Positions 35,901-47,773 of a stretch of 64,000 nt of DNA are shown piece after piece. The stretch's first letter is position 1. Each line of letters begins with the position of its first letter. This stretch comes from Serinus canaria (Eukaryota > Chordata > Aves > Passeriformes > Fringillidae), in the NCBI RefSeq assembly GCF_022539315.1, contig NC_066313.1:9923764-9987763 (forward strand), written 5' to 3'. The notes beneath the pieces were generated by a model that saw only the letters and a program-made list of their open reading frames with translations, did not search any database and was not told the origin of the DNA. The position numbers and the translations under genes are program-made.

Positions 35901-37499
35901 TTACCATTATTGTTACTCACATAACACTCACCAGTGTGACATTTTATTGACAAGGAAGTAAGGATTACATTTCAAATACTGACAACCCCAGTGGATGGGA
36001 TATAAATGGAAATGAGAGAAGCTTGTGAATCTCATGAAGGTCTTTTCTTTGATCTCAGTGTTCTTTATCAGCTTGCTTGAGGGGTCTTTTTCCCATATAA
36101 ATAAAATGGAGTCAGAGGAGGAAGAACAAAACACTGATACTATTTCATGCCTGCCACTGCATGCTGTACAAGCACATGAAAAACACTACAATGTGTTTGG
36201 ACCACCAGATGTATTTTAGAAGAGTTGCTCATTACTCAGTTGAATTCCCATTCCAGCTGTGCACCGAGGGAAATCAGGGGGCTGGCAGTGTGGAATGGCT
36301 ACTTCGAGCCACCTCCATAAAAGTGATCCCTGGAAATTTATCAGCAGTACTTGTTTCCCACAAGAAAGCCTGTCCCTGCACTCTGAGGAATTATTTCTTG
36401 CCATTGTCATGAGGGTTGTCTCCTGCCTTCACATAAACAATGGCCATGGATGAATGTGCTCTCCAGCCAAATGGCAGAAGGGACCTAACAGGGATTTCAG
36501 AGCCTGGTTTGGAAAACCTCTCTGGAAGGGTAGATGGAATTAATTATGCAGTTAAAAGCATATACATGTGCATGTGTGTATGCAGATGTGTAAACACATG
36601 AGTACATACTAAATATTTTTTATTTACGGAATATAAATTATTTAGATTGAGGTCTATGGGAAATGGACATCCAAAAGCTCTTCCAAGTGCAGCCAACAGT
36701 TATTTGAAAAGGCCATGACACAGCATTAGCTGATCATATCCTCTGTAAATTGTTTATGTACCTTTAGTAAACACAAAGCCATTTCTATGTGTTTGTTTAC
36801 ACACAGAATATATACATGCATATAAATATATATAATGCAACTTCAAATGCAAATATACACAGTACTGTGATGATGCTAAGGGTTTAACAGTTGCACCTAT
36901 CTACACTTCTCTGCCTAACATTTTATGAAGTATATATTGATTATTGAGCTTTACCACAACTAGCATAAATAGCTGTGGCAACCAGCCAGCTTAAAAGGGC
37001 TTTTCTGTTATATATTATTGAACCAACCACTCTTTCTTCACTCTGTATTAATAACTGCAAATAACAATTCCCCTCTGTGCAAATGCTGTACCTCTGGTGA
37101 ATTGGTGTGGGAATGACAGGCAGAAAGAATGATTCTGGAGCTGGAAAAGGCAGGAACAGACATGAGTAGCGGGATGACTGATGGCAGGTGGATGGGCATG
37201 CAGCTTTAATGTGAGAAAGAAGCAGGGAGGGATATGCAGGGGAGAGAAGACCTTGCAAGATGGTCAAAGTGCCAGGACACTTCTTAGCTTCCTTTGCTAG
37301 CAGCCCCCTTTTCTCAAACATAAACTTTTACTCTAGCCAGTCTCAAAAACAAATCCATATTCTTACTAGTCTGGTGTGTGTGCCAGCTACTTGCTCTCCA
37401 ACCATTCTGGGCATAAGCCACAACACATTCCCATAATACTTTAAAATGAAGACCACTTTTTCAGTCCATGTTGTTTGACAATATTCTTGATATATTTAC

Positions 37500-38050
37500 C
37501 TGGAAATGGACATTAAAACTAAGAGGCTGAAACCTCTGGTGCAACCACTATGCCTTAATGCAATTTCCCTCCCAGTCCCTTTGTGAAATGCAGCTGGTGT
37601 AAAGAAAGGAAATTCACTGACACAGAGGGAGTCATTCCTCACTCAGCTCCCACTGAATCTTTGCCTCTAATTAAGCAGACCTGTCAGTGATCTCAAGGAA
37701 ATCTCCACAAGTTATCAGTCAAATCTGATTCTCTGTGATAAACAAGAAAATTATGCCACTGAGATTTAAATTCACAACAAAAGCTGCTGTGTAGCTGACT
37801 GATATTTCCCTGTGAGCCCATTCCTGCTTGGGCCTCTCAGCTCCCCTTGCACTCACAGATCACTCAGGCACTTGAGAAACCTCCATTTGACTGCCCCAGG
37901 TGATTGCTCACATCCTGCAATTATTCCTGCACATGTCACTTTTCTATAGGGGAATTACTGTCCCTCTCTGCATTTCTTCATTCAAGTGCAAGTTCAGCAT
38001 TCTGATGAAGAGACCTCATGTGAGCCATATGCCAGTTACCTACCTTGCTG
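37500..38050. promoter_or_regulatory. Candidate conserved non-coding element
   Basis: About 550 bp of repeat-free, complex sequence with CTCTAATTAAGCAGACC (TAATTA core), GCCTTAATGC, GGTGATTGC, GTGATAAACAAG (forkhead-like ATAAACA) and CTGCAATTATTCC. No frame of note. It has enhancer-like texture; inferred. Confidence 0.28.
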
Positions 38051-39599
38051 TTGCACTTTTTAATTTCATATAAGTGCTCTGGAAATCATTTCACAAGAAG
38101 TCATGACATTTACTACCAAATGCAGATGGGGGGCCAGTGACTTAGATGATGCAGGAATACATTTTAAGTTGAGGACAAAACAGTTTGCTTTGAGTAGCTT
38201 TCCCAGGCTACACAACATGAGAAATTTGCATCAGGAGATTAAGAACAAGGCTTGGGAGCTCAAAAACACTATGAATATTTCTCATTAACATTCCAAGATG
38301 AAGAAATCTGTCTGGGAGTTTCTAAAAGAGAAAGCTCATGGGGTTATTTTTTTCCAGATACACTGGAAGTCAGCTGACTTCCAGGGAGCACAGGGACAGT
38401 GGTTGTGCCTCATGCATTTGTGGCCAGGTAAAGATAAGGCAAATTTATGTTCAGAATCTAAACACACCATCTGAACAGAATTCTTGGTCATCTGGAGGCA
38501 GCTGAACAGTGGATGCTTAGAAAAGACCTTGGCAAATGAGAAAAAGAGTGAGCTGAACACTCCATCATCCCTCTAATGAAAGCACACAATGAGAGAGCTT
38601 GAAAAGAGGAAATGTATGGAAAGAAAAAAGCCAGAAAGAACAGCTGTTTTTTTTCCAGGGTTTCTCCAGAAAGAAAGTTGATATTTGTACATGGCAGAAA
38701 ATGAAACACCACTTCCTAGAGTGGGCAAAATGCCACATTAACAGATGGCAGAAGTGCAGGCATGCAAGAGAACAAGTCTATGAAGTGATACATGGGCATG
38801 TTTTCCTGTCCAGGAATGTTGAAACAGCAGCTCTTTGAGAACTATTTCAACTCCTAAATTTACAGAACCATGTCATTATCAGCCTAGCTTCAAGCTTGCT
38901 TCAGATGGAAATAGATGTTATTTTCTGAAAGACATTTTTGCTTTCAGTTGTTTTGATAACCACTCAAACATTTTACATACTAATGTTTATTTGAATGAAA
39001 GAGAAATTTTGCTTTGCTGTTATATTAATATTTTTTGATTTTTATTATTTTAAAGTATCTGTGTCTAAACACCATACATTAGGTTTTTACCTGTATACAG
39101 GGCTATTTTACATGTGTATCAAAGAGTTTGCACTGATTTTTAAGGCATTTTGGAGTTTAGCATTATTTAAATACCATCATATCTTATCTATCTGTTGCTG
39201 TACACTCTTGAAAAATGTAAGGGGACAAATCAAGAGATGACTTGCAGAACTGGTCCAGGGGTCATTTTTTGTCCCTAAAGTTTTCCTATATTTCCTGCCC
39301 TTGTTGCCTCCAGCTGGCAGGCTTTCTCCAGGGCTAGCATGTGATCTTCAAACAGGTGATGATGATGGGTAACAACCTGTGTCAATTTAGGATGGTGTTA
39401 TTTGAGCCTAGGAAATTTAGGTTCCTGATGCAACTTCAATATCTCTTTCTAGTAGTTTCTTTTTTCTTCCACTTTGAGCTTCTCTAAGAGTCAACCAACC
39501 ACTGATATCCTTTAACTTCCTCTCCAGTGATACTGCCACCATGGCAGGTAAGATTATTGATTTCAAGCTACCTCAAGATTTCCTCTGCAAAACTAATCT
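38051..39599. other. Unique non-coding stretch
   Basis: No gene recognised. A perfect 22-bp palindrome lies at 38363-38384. Frames 38488-38712 (minus) and 38599-38838 (plus) overlap on opposite strands and show no domain. Confidence 0.5.
38363..38384. repeat. 22-bp perfect palindrome, no spacer
   Basis: CTGGAAGTCAG (38363-38373) is followed directly by its exact reverse complement (38374-38384). A PvuII-type CAGCTG E-box lies at the centre, and each arm holds a TTCCAG/CTGGAA half-site. Confidence 0.96.
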
Positions 39600-39850
39600 T
39601 CTTGCTCACTTTGCAACAGGTCTTTCATCACTGTGCTGCAGCCACATTAATAATGAATGAATCCATTATGATCAATGGCTCGACAATGAATATCAAATGA
39701 CTTCTGCATTATTAAGATCATTACAGAACACTGGAGGTAACTGTTCAGTGCCATTCACAGCAGTTTAGCTGTATGATCTCTTTCTCCTTTAATAGGATTT
39801 CTATGACTGAAAGACCCCAAATCACGCTGAGTATTTAACCTGAGGTTCAG
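39600..39850. promoter_or_regulatory. Candidate conserved non-coding element
   Basis: Dense ATTA cores: CACATTAATAATGAATG, CCATTATGATCAATGG, GCATTATTAAGATCATTAC and CTTTAATAGG, with CpGs in GGCTCGAC and ATCACGC. It is repeat-free with enhancer-like texture; inferred only. Confidence 0.28.
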
Positions 39851-40149
39851 TGATTTTACACTTCATACAATAAAACATCATGAATCAATAGGGCAGTAAT
39901 ATGTATCAGTGTCTCTTTCAGCAATTTAATGCAATCTTGCTATGGACACAGTGCCAATCAGCACCATCAAAAGGTGTTCTCTGAAGGTCTGCAGCATGGA
40001 TATTAATTGTAGCAAACCTAACCAAAAACTACCGACTGAACAGAACCACTGCAGTGTTGTCTTTAAAAAGCTGTTCCTTTTAACTATGTTTTTGTTTATT
40101 TTCACCCACTTTTACGGTAAATAATGCAACTGATTAAGAAATGAACACA

Positions 40150-40600
40150 GAACATTAATCATAGTGCTTAACTAGGTATTTCCTAAAGGTCACCCCACTT
40201 TGAAAGACGGAGCTTTCCCATATTCTGCCCGTGATTAATGGTCCATTTCCCGTCTCTCCCGTGCACCCTTGGATCCCCATGCTGCAATTCTCCCTTGCTC
40301 CTGGCTCTTGTGTGAGTGGCATGCCTGTCAAAGTGACATGAGAAATGACTGCATAACCTTTGCTGACATTCAGCAGTTCCCAGTCTTTCAGTTTTCGCTC
40401 GGCACGGCTCTCCAAGAAGTCCACTTGAGGTTTACAGCTTCCCAGGCAGAATTTGCAGTGACACAAGAAAAATGATTGCTCTAGATTACATTGCCAACAG
40501 AGCTCTGACAAATGCTGCACAGCTAAAAGATCTTGCCCAAGATAAATAGGTATCAGTGAATACTGTGGCCAGTTCTCACTCATGCAATCTCAATTCTAAA
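40150..40600. other. CpG-retaining block, exon or conserved element candidate
   Basis: Seven CpGs fall within about 200 bp (40208 to 40406) in a CpG-poor window. A 142-codon minus-strand frame (40583-40155) covers it, with an internal segment QVDFLESRAERKLKDWELL that looks protein-like. On the minus strand a possible GT donor follows AAAG near 40362. I recognise no family. It could be a lineage-specific or non-coding RNA exon, or a conserved element; chance is also possible. Confidence 0.3.
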
Positions 40601-43600
40601 TCTGCGCTCAAGAATCAGCTTTGGTAACAGAACAGCAAGGGAATATACTGAGGGGAGAAGGATTTGATGGGGAAGCATGATAGAAGGATTGATGACACCA
40701 AGGTTGAAAACAAGCTGGTGTCTGGATTTGAGTCCCAAATGCTGTGGTTTAAATGCTGTTTCTGAATAGAGTCCTGTGTGGAATGGGGCTTCTGCAGCCC
40801 AGACACCTGGATCTCCACCTACCCATGCATCTGCAATTTGTTCCTGAAATAGGTACACTGAAAAAGAGGAGCAGTTTTCCTCATTGCTAATAGATTTGAG
40901 GGAAAGATAAAGACAAAAGTACCACCCCTCAAATTTACATTGTTATACATCTCATTATGAACTAAAAAATATTTTGCAATTCAGAAAGTCCATGAAGAGA
41001 AATCCCAATGGCTGAGTCAGATGAGTCCCTAAGTCTCCACACCAGTTACCAGTTCACAGGAAACCACCATAGAAAAAGGGATGCATCTTTGTTTCTCCAG
41101 GAAACAACCCACTCCTTCTCCTGGGAAATACTGTGGGTTTTTCCCAGACCTTGGTGAAGATTCTTGTAAGGAAGAAAAGAGAAATGCTGGAAATTACTGT
41201 GCTTCCTTCCAATCATAGAGAAAGATATGGCAAACCCAAAATGCAACCTTTAATAATCTTGTGCCCATAATGGTGGTTACTTACATGGAATAGAGCTCTT
41301 TTGATGCAAATTAACTAATTGACAAAAGTAGAGATGATGCCATTAGCAATAATTTGTTCATCAACCTTTGATACTGAATAGGGGTCGTGCAGGATAAGTT
41401 CCCTGTCTTCCTATTTTCAGGGAAAGACACATTCCTCTCAAACCCCAATCATCTGTGTCTGTATTTATATGATGAAAAACATAAGCACAATTACTATATT
41501 TTTTTTCTCCAGTTGTTTTAAAAAAATTCTATCACTCTTGGAGGAGAAAAAGCAACCAAATGTACCAAAACCCTCTAGACAATTTCTGCGATCTGTGTCT
41601 GGGCACATCATAGTTTCTGGTTGACAAAACACCTCACTGGTGCACAGCAAACATCTTAATGAGTTTGAGAGCAGCGATTTAAGGGAGTAGAAAAAATGGA
41701 GAATTATCTGGATTTTCTCTGGATTTTTTTTTTTTTTTTATGTTGAGAAGAACTCCTGTGGGCAGCACCTTTGTTTCAACTGCTTCACTGATTTTTTCAA
41801 TTTTTTTTTTTCCCCTAAATGAAGAACTGCACGCCAGGGCACCTCTCTGTGAGTAGCTTGGCAGATTTTAACAGAACTTCCCATTGGTGCAAAGATATCA
41901 CACAGAGAATGTGTATCTGGGATTAGGGATATATTAAGGAGTGATAGTTTGGTACACCTGCAGTCTCAGTCACAATTTATTTAGCAATGTAAAGAAGGAG
42001 AATTTAGGACCATTACTTCATACAAGGTTTGAATATAGAATAATTCAGAAAATTTAGCCACCATTGCTACCATATGTGGAGGCCCTAATCTCAAGTCACC
42101 TAAAGTGACATCAGACAGCAGAGGTTGAATCTTGCAATAAACCCTTCCCCCAAAGTTAAAGTTTACTCCACAAAGGAAGTGATCATGGCATTTCTTCTTA
42201 AAAAACAGCCACTAGGGAATTGGCCATGAGTTATATACAGAAGATTTAGACAAACACACAAATGTTTCCCATTTCTCATTTCTACAGACTAAGTTCTGAG
42301 AAATACCAAATACTTGGGAACACCCAGATGTTGCAAGTGCTCAGCATTATTAGTGCCCTCACACGTGTTCAGTGATGAAAAGTTACAATAAACAATGTCC
42401 AAAAGGGCTATACAGAAGCTTATACAGCTCATATTTCATGGTGGGATACTAAAAAATTATGTAGTTACTGCTGAGATTAGTACATGGACTAGGAGCAATT
42501 TATTTTCCAATATAATTGGTCACATTCAGAATATTTGTGAATAAAAATGAATCCTAATTGAAATTATGTGTTAAAAGCATGCAAAAAAGAAGCCTCCTAA
42601 ACATTAAATATCCATTTTGGACATTATTCTTCTGAAGATAATTTCTAAATTCTCAAAATTTAGTTCCACTAAATCACTTCAAGGTTTAAGCAGTCAGGAT
42701 TATGGCTTAGAATCAGGGCTCAGGAAAATCACAATCAACAACATCAATGTTTATAAATTGAATAGTTTAAAAATTTATCTAACCAAGACATTTTTAAAAG
42801 ACAATAGAACTTCCTATATGAACATTGCAAATGCATTCCAGAAAGTGCAAAATTACCTGTGAGGAACAAAATTTTTATTTCATAGCATTGAAGAACTAAA
42901 AAATGGGAAAATTTTGAATATACAAGATTAAAGTGTGTGTACAGTTGCTGTAATAGACAGGGTACTTTTGCTGTCTATACATGGCCAGTTTAATTTCTGA
43001 CTGAATTTTTGCCACCAAAAGCAAAGGATATTTTTAGTAAATTTGTTTTAGCATATTAAAAAAAATATATTTTTATTCTAAATAAAGATTTCATGGCTCA
43101 ACTCTTGCATGCTGTTTATACGCAAGTTTCCTACATTTTGCATTGCTGAATAATTGAGAACATTAGCTCCCAAACCATGAAAAATTCATTTTATCATGAT
43201 GTATTATTAATCAATTTAATTTACAGTGATCTGAAGAGTCCCACTTTCCATTATGGTGCTTGAAGATACATTTAGACAGTAGCTTGGTCTCTATTATACC
43301 ACTATGTCACTCTTTCTCATCTGATAAACTTCTCAAAGTGGGTCATACTCTACAAGCGTAATAATGAATAAAATAGATAAAAGAGAACTAGTTGACATAA
43401 TTTATTTGGACTTCCAAATCCTTTTGAAAAAAGTGCCACATAGAAAACCACTGAAAATTTAAGTAGCTGGAGAACAGAGCAAATTATTTGAAATTATCAA
43501 AAGCTGCTTAACAGACAGAAAGGAAAACATTGCATTTAAAAAATATTTAGTATATGAAAATACTTTACTATTACCATTTAGAGGAAACATTCTTTTACTG

Positions 43601-45389
43601 TTCAAAGATATTTTTATTTTCACTGCATAAACATATTTTATTTCACCAAGTTTCAGCTAGTCTTTTAATGTTTACTACAATTTTATCATAAGATAATCAC
43701 ACAAATCAGTTTGGGAAAAAAAAAGCTCTCTTACTTTTGTTTATGATTTATTTATCTAGCATTAAAAGACTGCCTTCATTCACTACAGCTTCATGGACAT
43801 TTCTCTCCAATTTAAGGCAAATTAAAAAGGGAAGTATGAGTGATACGCAAACTCTCATTATTTGGTTTTGTTCTTTGATATTTTGTGAAAAGTCACTGGC
43901 TATTGAAGTCTCTGCTTATATGTCAGATGACAATTATATCATCTGGCCATAAATATAAATAATTAAAATGCAAGCTAATAATTGAGAACTGCTGACAAAC
44001 AGTAGAAACATTTAGAGAAACTGCAAAGCTTTGTCAAGAAGGAAGATTATTAGAAACATCTGCTATACCTCAAATGCTAAAAAGGTCACACAGGGAAAAC
44101 AATCTGTATTTAGAGATAGAAGCCTGAAACCCTCATTCACCTTAGAGGAGTTTAAGGTAGCTGGGAAGGAAAATGAAGTGTCTTTGAGTTGGTGAGCACA
44201 AGGATGGGGTTTGCTAAACATGAATTTGGAAAAGCTGCATGAAAATCCATGTTGTGAACACCAGAGACAACACTGCAGGATGCCACCAGCAGGTGAAGCT
44301 TCCCTGGAGCAAAGCAAGACCCTGGCAAGTGCCTGACTCAGAGAGAGAATGTCTGAGAGCAGGCAAAGAGAACAGTCCAGGGCGTGCATGAACTCTCCTA
44401 CAAGGAATAAACAACCAACAACAACTTTGCGTAGAAAGGACTTGCATCTGAAGTGCAGAGGCAAAACAAAAAAGGCATTTGTAAACAATACCTAGCAGGG
44501 AAAGAACATGGATTGCTGGTCTCCTGGATTTGTGGCACACAGAAAATGCTTTTTTCTTTCTATAGGAGATTTTAATATTGGAAACTCAGGATAACAACAA
44601 CAAAAAAACCTGAACTAATTTGTGTAGACAAATAGTATATCATATCCTGCTGCCCCTGAAGTAAAAAGGGCAATATTAAAAAAATTCACAGCATTAAAAT
44701 ATTTGTACAAATAGGCTAGGAAAAAATTCAGCAAAAGGCTGATAATTAGGCAAAATAGCCACATGAATGAAATTGGGAAAGAATTTCAAACAGAAGTTTC
44801 TGAAAAGCTGCTCAGAAATGCTGACAGGCTGGAGGGGAGAGGGTGTGCCTGTGCCAGGGAGAAGCCCTGCTGCTCCTGGTGCTGGCACCACACTCAGGTG
44901 GCTGGGGAGGCTTCAAGCTAGAAGCATCAGTAAGTGATCAGGGAGGGGGCAGCACTCTGAGAAGGTTTTATTTAAAAAACAAGAGGGCTACAAGCCAGAA
45001 ACCTACCCTTTAATGCAGCCCTCCCCCATTCAAAGATGGTTTCATCACAAATTTGTACCTCCTTAAAAAAAAATAAAAATGCTGGCATCAAACACATCGT
45101 GTCACATCTTTTCTCCCAACAGAAATAACTGCAGACCCTAAACTTTCTCTAGCTGATTTTTTTAAAAATAAAGAAGAACAGCATATGGCTAAAAAATATG
45201 TGTTATAGATGGGAAAGCGAGAGTAGGCTAAGCAACTTGTGAAAGCAAAATATCAGCACTCCCTGGTTATTCCAGGGGATGCTCCTAAGGTTTATCCCCA
45301 TTTTCAGGAATGCTGGGACCTCAGATTCTGCAAGGAATGATCATCATTCTCATGTACTCACAGAGGAACAAAACACACCAGCTACTGCT
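40601..45389. other. Unique non-coding stretch
   Basis: No gene recognised over about 4.8 kb. T-rich runs occur near 41725 and 41805. The 141-codon minus frame at 44063-44488 overlaps a second minus frame (44214-44540) and has no domain, although its Cys/Leu content is high. The 44810-44960 segment is G-rich but has too few closely spaced G runs for a canonical quadruplex. Confidence 0.5.
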
Positions 45390-45725
45390 TTCAGCCTTCC
45401 AGTACCTGAAGGGAGCCTACAAGGAAGCTGGAGGAGGATTTTTGGCAAGGGCATGCAGGGATAGGACAAGTGTTAAAGGCTTTAAACTGACAGAGGGGAG
45501 GTTTATACCCAATGTTGCAAAGACACTTTACTGTGACAGCGGTGAAGCACTGGAAGAAGCTCCTGGAGAAGTGGTAAATGCATCATTCCTGGTAACATTC
45601 AAGGCTGAATTGGACAGGGCTCTGAGCAACCTGATCTAGCTGAAGATGTCCAAGCTCACTCCAGATGACCTTTGGACTAGATGACCTTTAAGTCTAAACT
45701 CAAAGTATTCTATAACTCTGTGATT
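45390..45725 (+). mobile_element. CR1 LINE, 5'-truncated 3' portion
   Basis: Plus orientation. The frame through 45639 encodes the CR1 ORF2 C-terminus: FQYLKGAYKEAGGGFLARAC, DRTSVKGFKLTEGRF, EALEEAPGEVV and FKAELDRALSNLI, followed by a stop. The short 3' tail follows: GATGACCTTTGGACTAGATG, ACCTTTAAGTCTAAACTC, TATTCTATAACTCTGTGATT. There are many substitutions relative to typical copies, and RT motifs are absent because of the truncation, so it is inactive. Confidence 0.94.
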
Positions 45726-47455
45726 TGATAACAGCAGAGTTCAGCATTGCAGTGAAGTATCAAAGACTTGTGATTATAAAACAAAACCAAATACAAATCA
45801 AATACACTTTCCAGGATGTGTACATCCATAGCATTGTATCCCCTCATGAACAGAAATAATTTGAAGGGCAGTTCTATGTAAGACAGAATGGAGTTAATCT
45901 CATTGCCTGCTCTGGATCTTCATGCACAGGTTTGTTTGCCTTCTGCAACAATAAAGATTAAAATAAAATACTGTATTGGGTAAAAATATTGCAAGCTCAT
46001 TGCCAAATTATTTGCACAAGCACCACAGGTGTACAAGCCCATCTCTAAAAAGCATTACATAGCACCCTGAAGTTGCTTGCTAAGGCACACCATTTCCCTG
46101 GATTAGATAAAACTGACACTTGTGTTGCTTCAAGCCACAATATCCATTTCTATTGGAGAAATCTACTTGTGCCTTTGTCTGTTGTCACTGTTTGGTAGAA
46201 ATGTAACCAAAATATAATGATTAAAAAGTTTACTCCTATAACAGCAAGTAAAAATTATCTATTATTGATGTACTGAAAAATCCCTGGCAAAACTTCCTCA
46301 TTTCACCAAAAATTAGTGATGTCTAATGATGTATATTAAGCTTCCAAGGATTCCCATAACTTATATACTACTAAATTATGCAAAAAACTACTGAAGCATT
46401 TGCACTATACTCCTATAATTCCTACCACAATAGACAAACACAGATATATACTTTTTTGGGAGAAATAAAGCATCCCTTTCTCCAAATGAAACCCATAAAT
46501 TTAATTGCAACAGCAGAAGACAAATTAATTTCCTGAATTCCAGGAAACTGTTAGATTGTATCATTATATCCATTTCACATCCTTACTTCACTATACAGTG
46601 AAATAAGCACTTAATTAATTTCTGTACTTGATTTGCTATCACACATACACAATCAAGAATGGTTGTGATTGTTCATGAGTACCCACAGATGACCTTGAAA
46701 ACGTCTGTCCAAAACCTTTGCTAACACAACAAGATGAGATGTATTTTCAGCAGTACCACATCATAACTAAAATTTAGTGGTGATTCTGGGGTTACAAGCT
46801 CAAAAAATACTGATAATACCTGGAATAGATTTTTTTTTTTACAATTCTGTAATATCTTTCCTGCCTGAAAACAAAACTGTTCAGTCCTTGGTGAAATCCT
46901 TCATGCTGAAAAAAGCCTGTGTTGAAGTTACATTGCTTAGCAAAGATGCTCCACCTTACCTGCTTTGTAAATCCTTAGGTTATTTAGAAAACAAGAATGC
47001 CAAAATTGAGCCAGAGATTGTCATTCTTGCTCCTTACCCTGGAAACACAAGCAGTAAGAACTATGATGTGTATACCTAAAACCACAGAAATGTCTACATT
47101 TCCAAAGTTGTGATATCTTGATAAAGGATTCAGCACTTTTTACCTTCTCCCTATCAAATGCTGCTACTAAACTCTACCATAAAAAATAGACTATAATAAA
47201 AAGGAATATAAAAATAAGCTGTAGTGGCAAACACCTGTGTCACACAGCACTTTTTTTTGGGAAAGCAGCCTGCAATCAGTGCCCACAAGAAGAGACCATG
47301 GCCACACTTCTATCCCCCAAACACACTCTCCTAGCCACAGTCTGTGCATTTGCCAAGGCAGCACATTGATGGATGACACAAAGCAGCTCATACCCTCAGG
47401 AAGAAAGGGAGGGAAGAAGGGAGGGACACTTGAGCTGTGTCACTCTCACCATCAC
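45726..47455. other. Unique non-coding stretch
   Basis: No recognised gene. The 100-codon plus frame (46777-47079) has no known family. It starts after a T-run and shows no splice context. A quadruplex-forming motif lies at 47407-47425. Confidence 0.5.
47407..47425 (+). other. Canonical G-quadruplex motif
   Basis: Four GGG runs at 47407-47409, 47411-47413, 47419-47421 and 47423-47425, with loops of 1, 5 and 1 bases, match the G3+N1-7 pattern on the plus strand. It is the only full match I noticed. Confidence 0.8.
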
Positions 47456-47773
47456 AGTCATGGAGAATCCCAGAATGGCCAAGGTTTAGGAAAACCTGTG
47501 AGATCAGAGTCCCACCTTTGACTGATCACCACCTTGCCAACCAGACCATGGCACTGAGTTCTCCATCCAGTTGTTTCTTCAACATCTCCAGGGATGGTGA
47601 CTCCACCACTTCCATGGGTAGTCCATTCCAATGCCGAACAGCCTTTTCTGTGGAAAAACTCCTCCCGATGTCCAGCCTGAACCTCCCCTTTTGCAGCTTG
47701 AGCCTTTGTCCTCTTGTCCTGCTGACCCCATCCTGGCTGCAACACCACTGCACATGGTCTTTATGGCCTCCAA
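47456..47773 (-). mobile_element. CR1 LINE, 5'-truncated 3' portion
   Basis: A different CR1 subtype from the 31950 copy. The plus strand reads TTTGACTGATCACCACCTTG, CCAGACCATGGCACTGAG, CATCTCCAGGGATGGTGACT, CCACCACTTCCATGGG and CTTTGTCCTCTTGTCCTG. The minus frame encodes the CR1 ORF2 C-terminus: KLQKGRFRLDIGRSFSTEKA, RHWNGLPMEVVESPSLEML and KKQLDGEL. It is 5'-truncated. The right boundary is approximate. Confidence 0.92.

Larger units (their letters stand above)
32269..37499. other. Mostly unique non-coding stretch
   Basis: No gene recognised over about 5.2 kb. The 18-bp triplicate (32572-32625) and the AT hairpin (32908-32938) are listed separately. The region 36560-36840 is rich in alternating ACATGTGT/ATATAT purine-pyrimidine. 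Short frames on both strands at 36161-36453 and 36941-37321 show no domain. Confidence 0.5.

Noticed and set aside
44063..44540. Overlapping 141- and 108-codon minus-strand frames rich in Cys and Leu
   Set aside because: Two frames over the same DNA, no recognised family and no exon signals.
45310..45639. 109-codon plus frame as a host gene
   Set aside because: From about 45390 it is the C-terminal remnant of the CR1 reverse-transcriptase protein.
46777..47079. 100-codon plus frame
   Set aside because: Protein-like composition but no known family, no promoter or splice support, and a T-run inside its start region.
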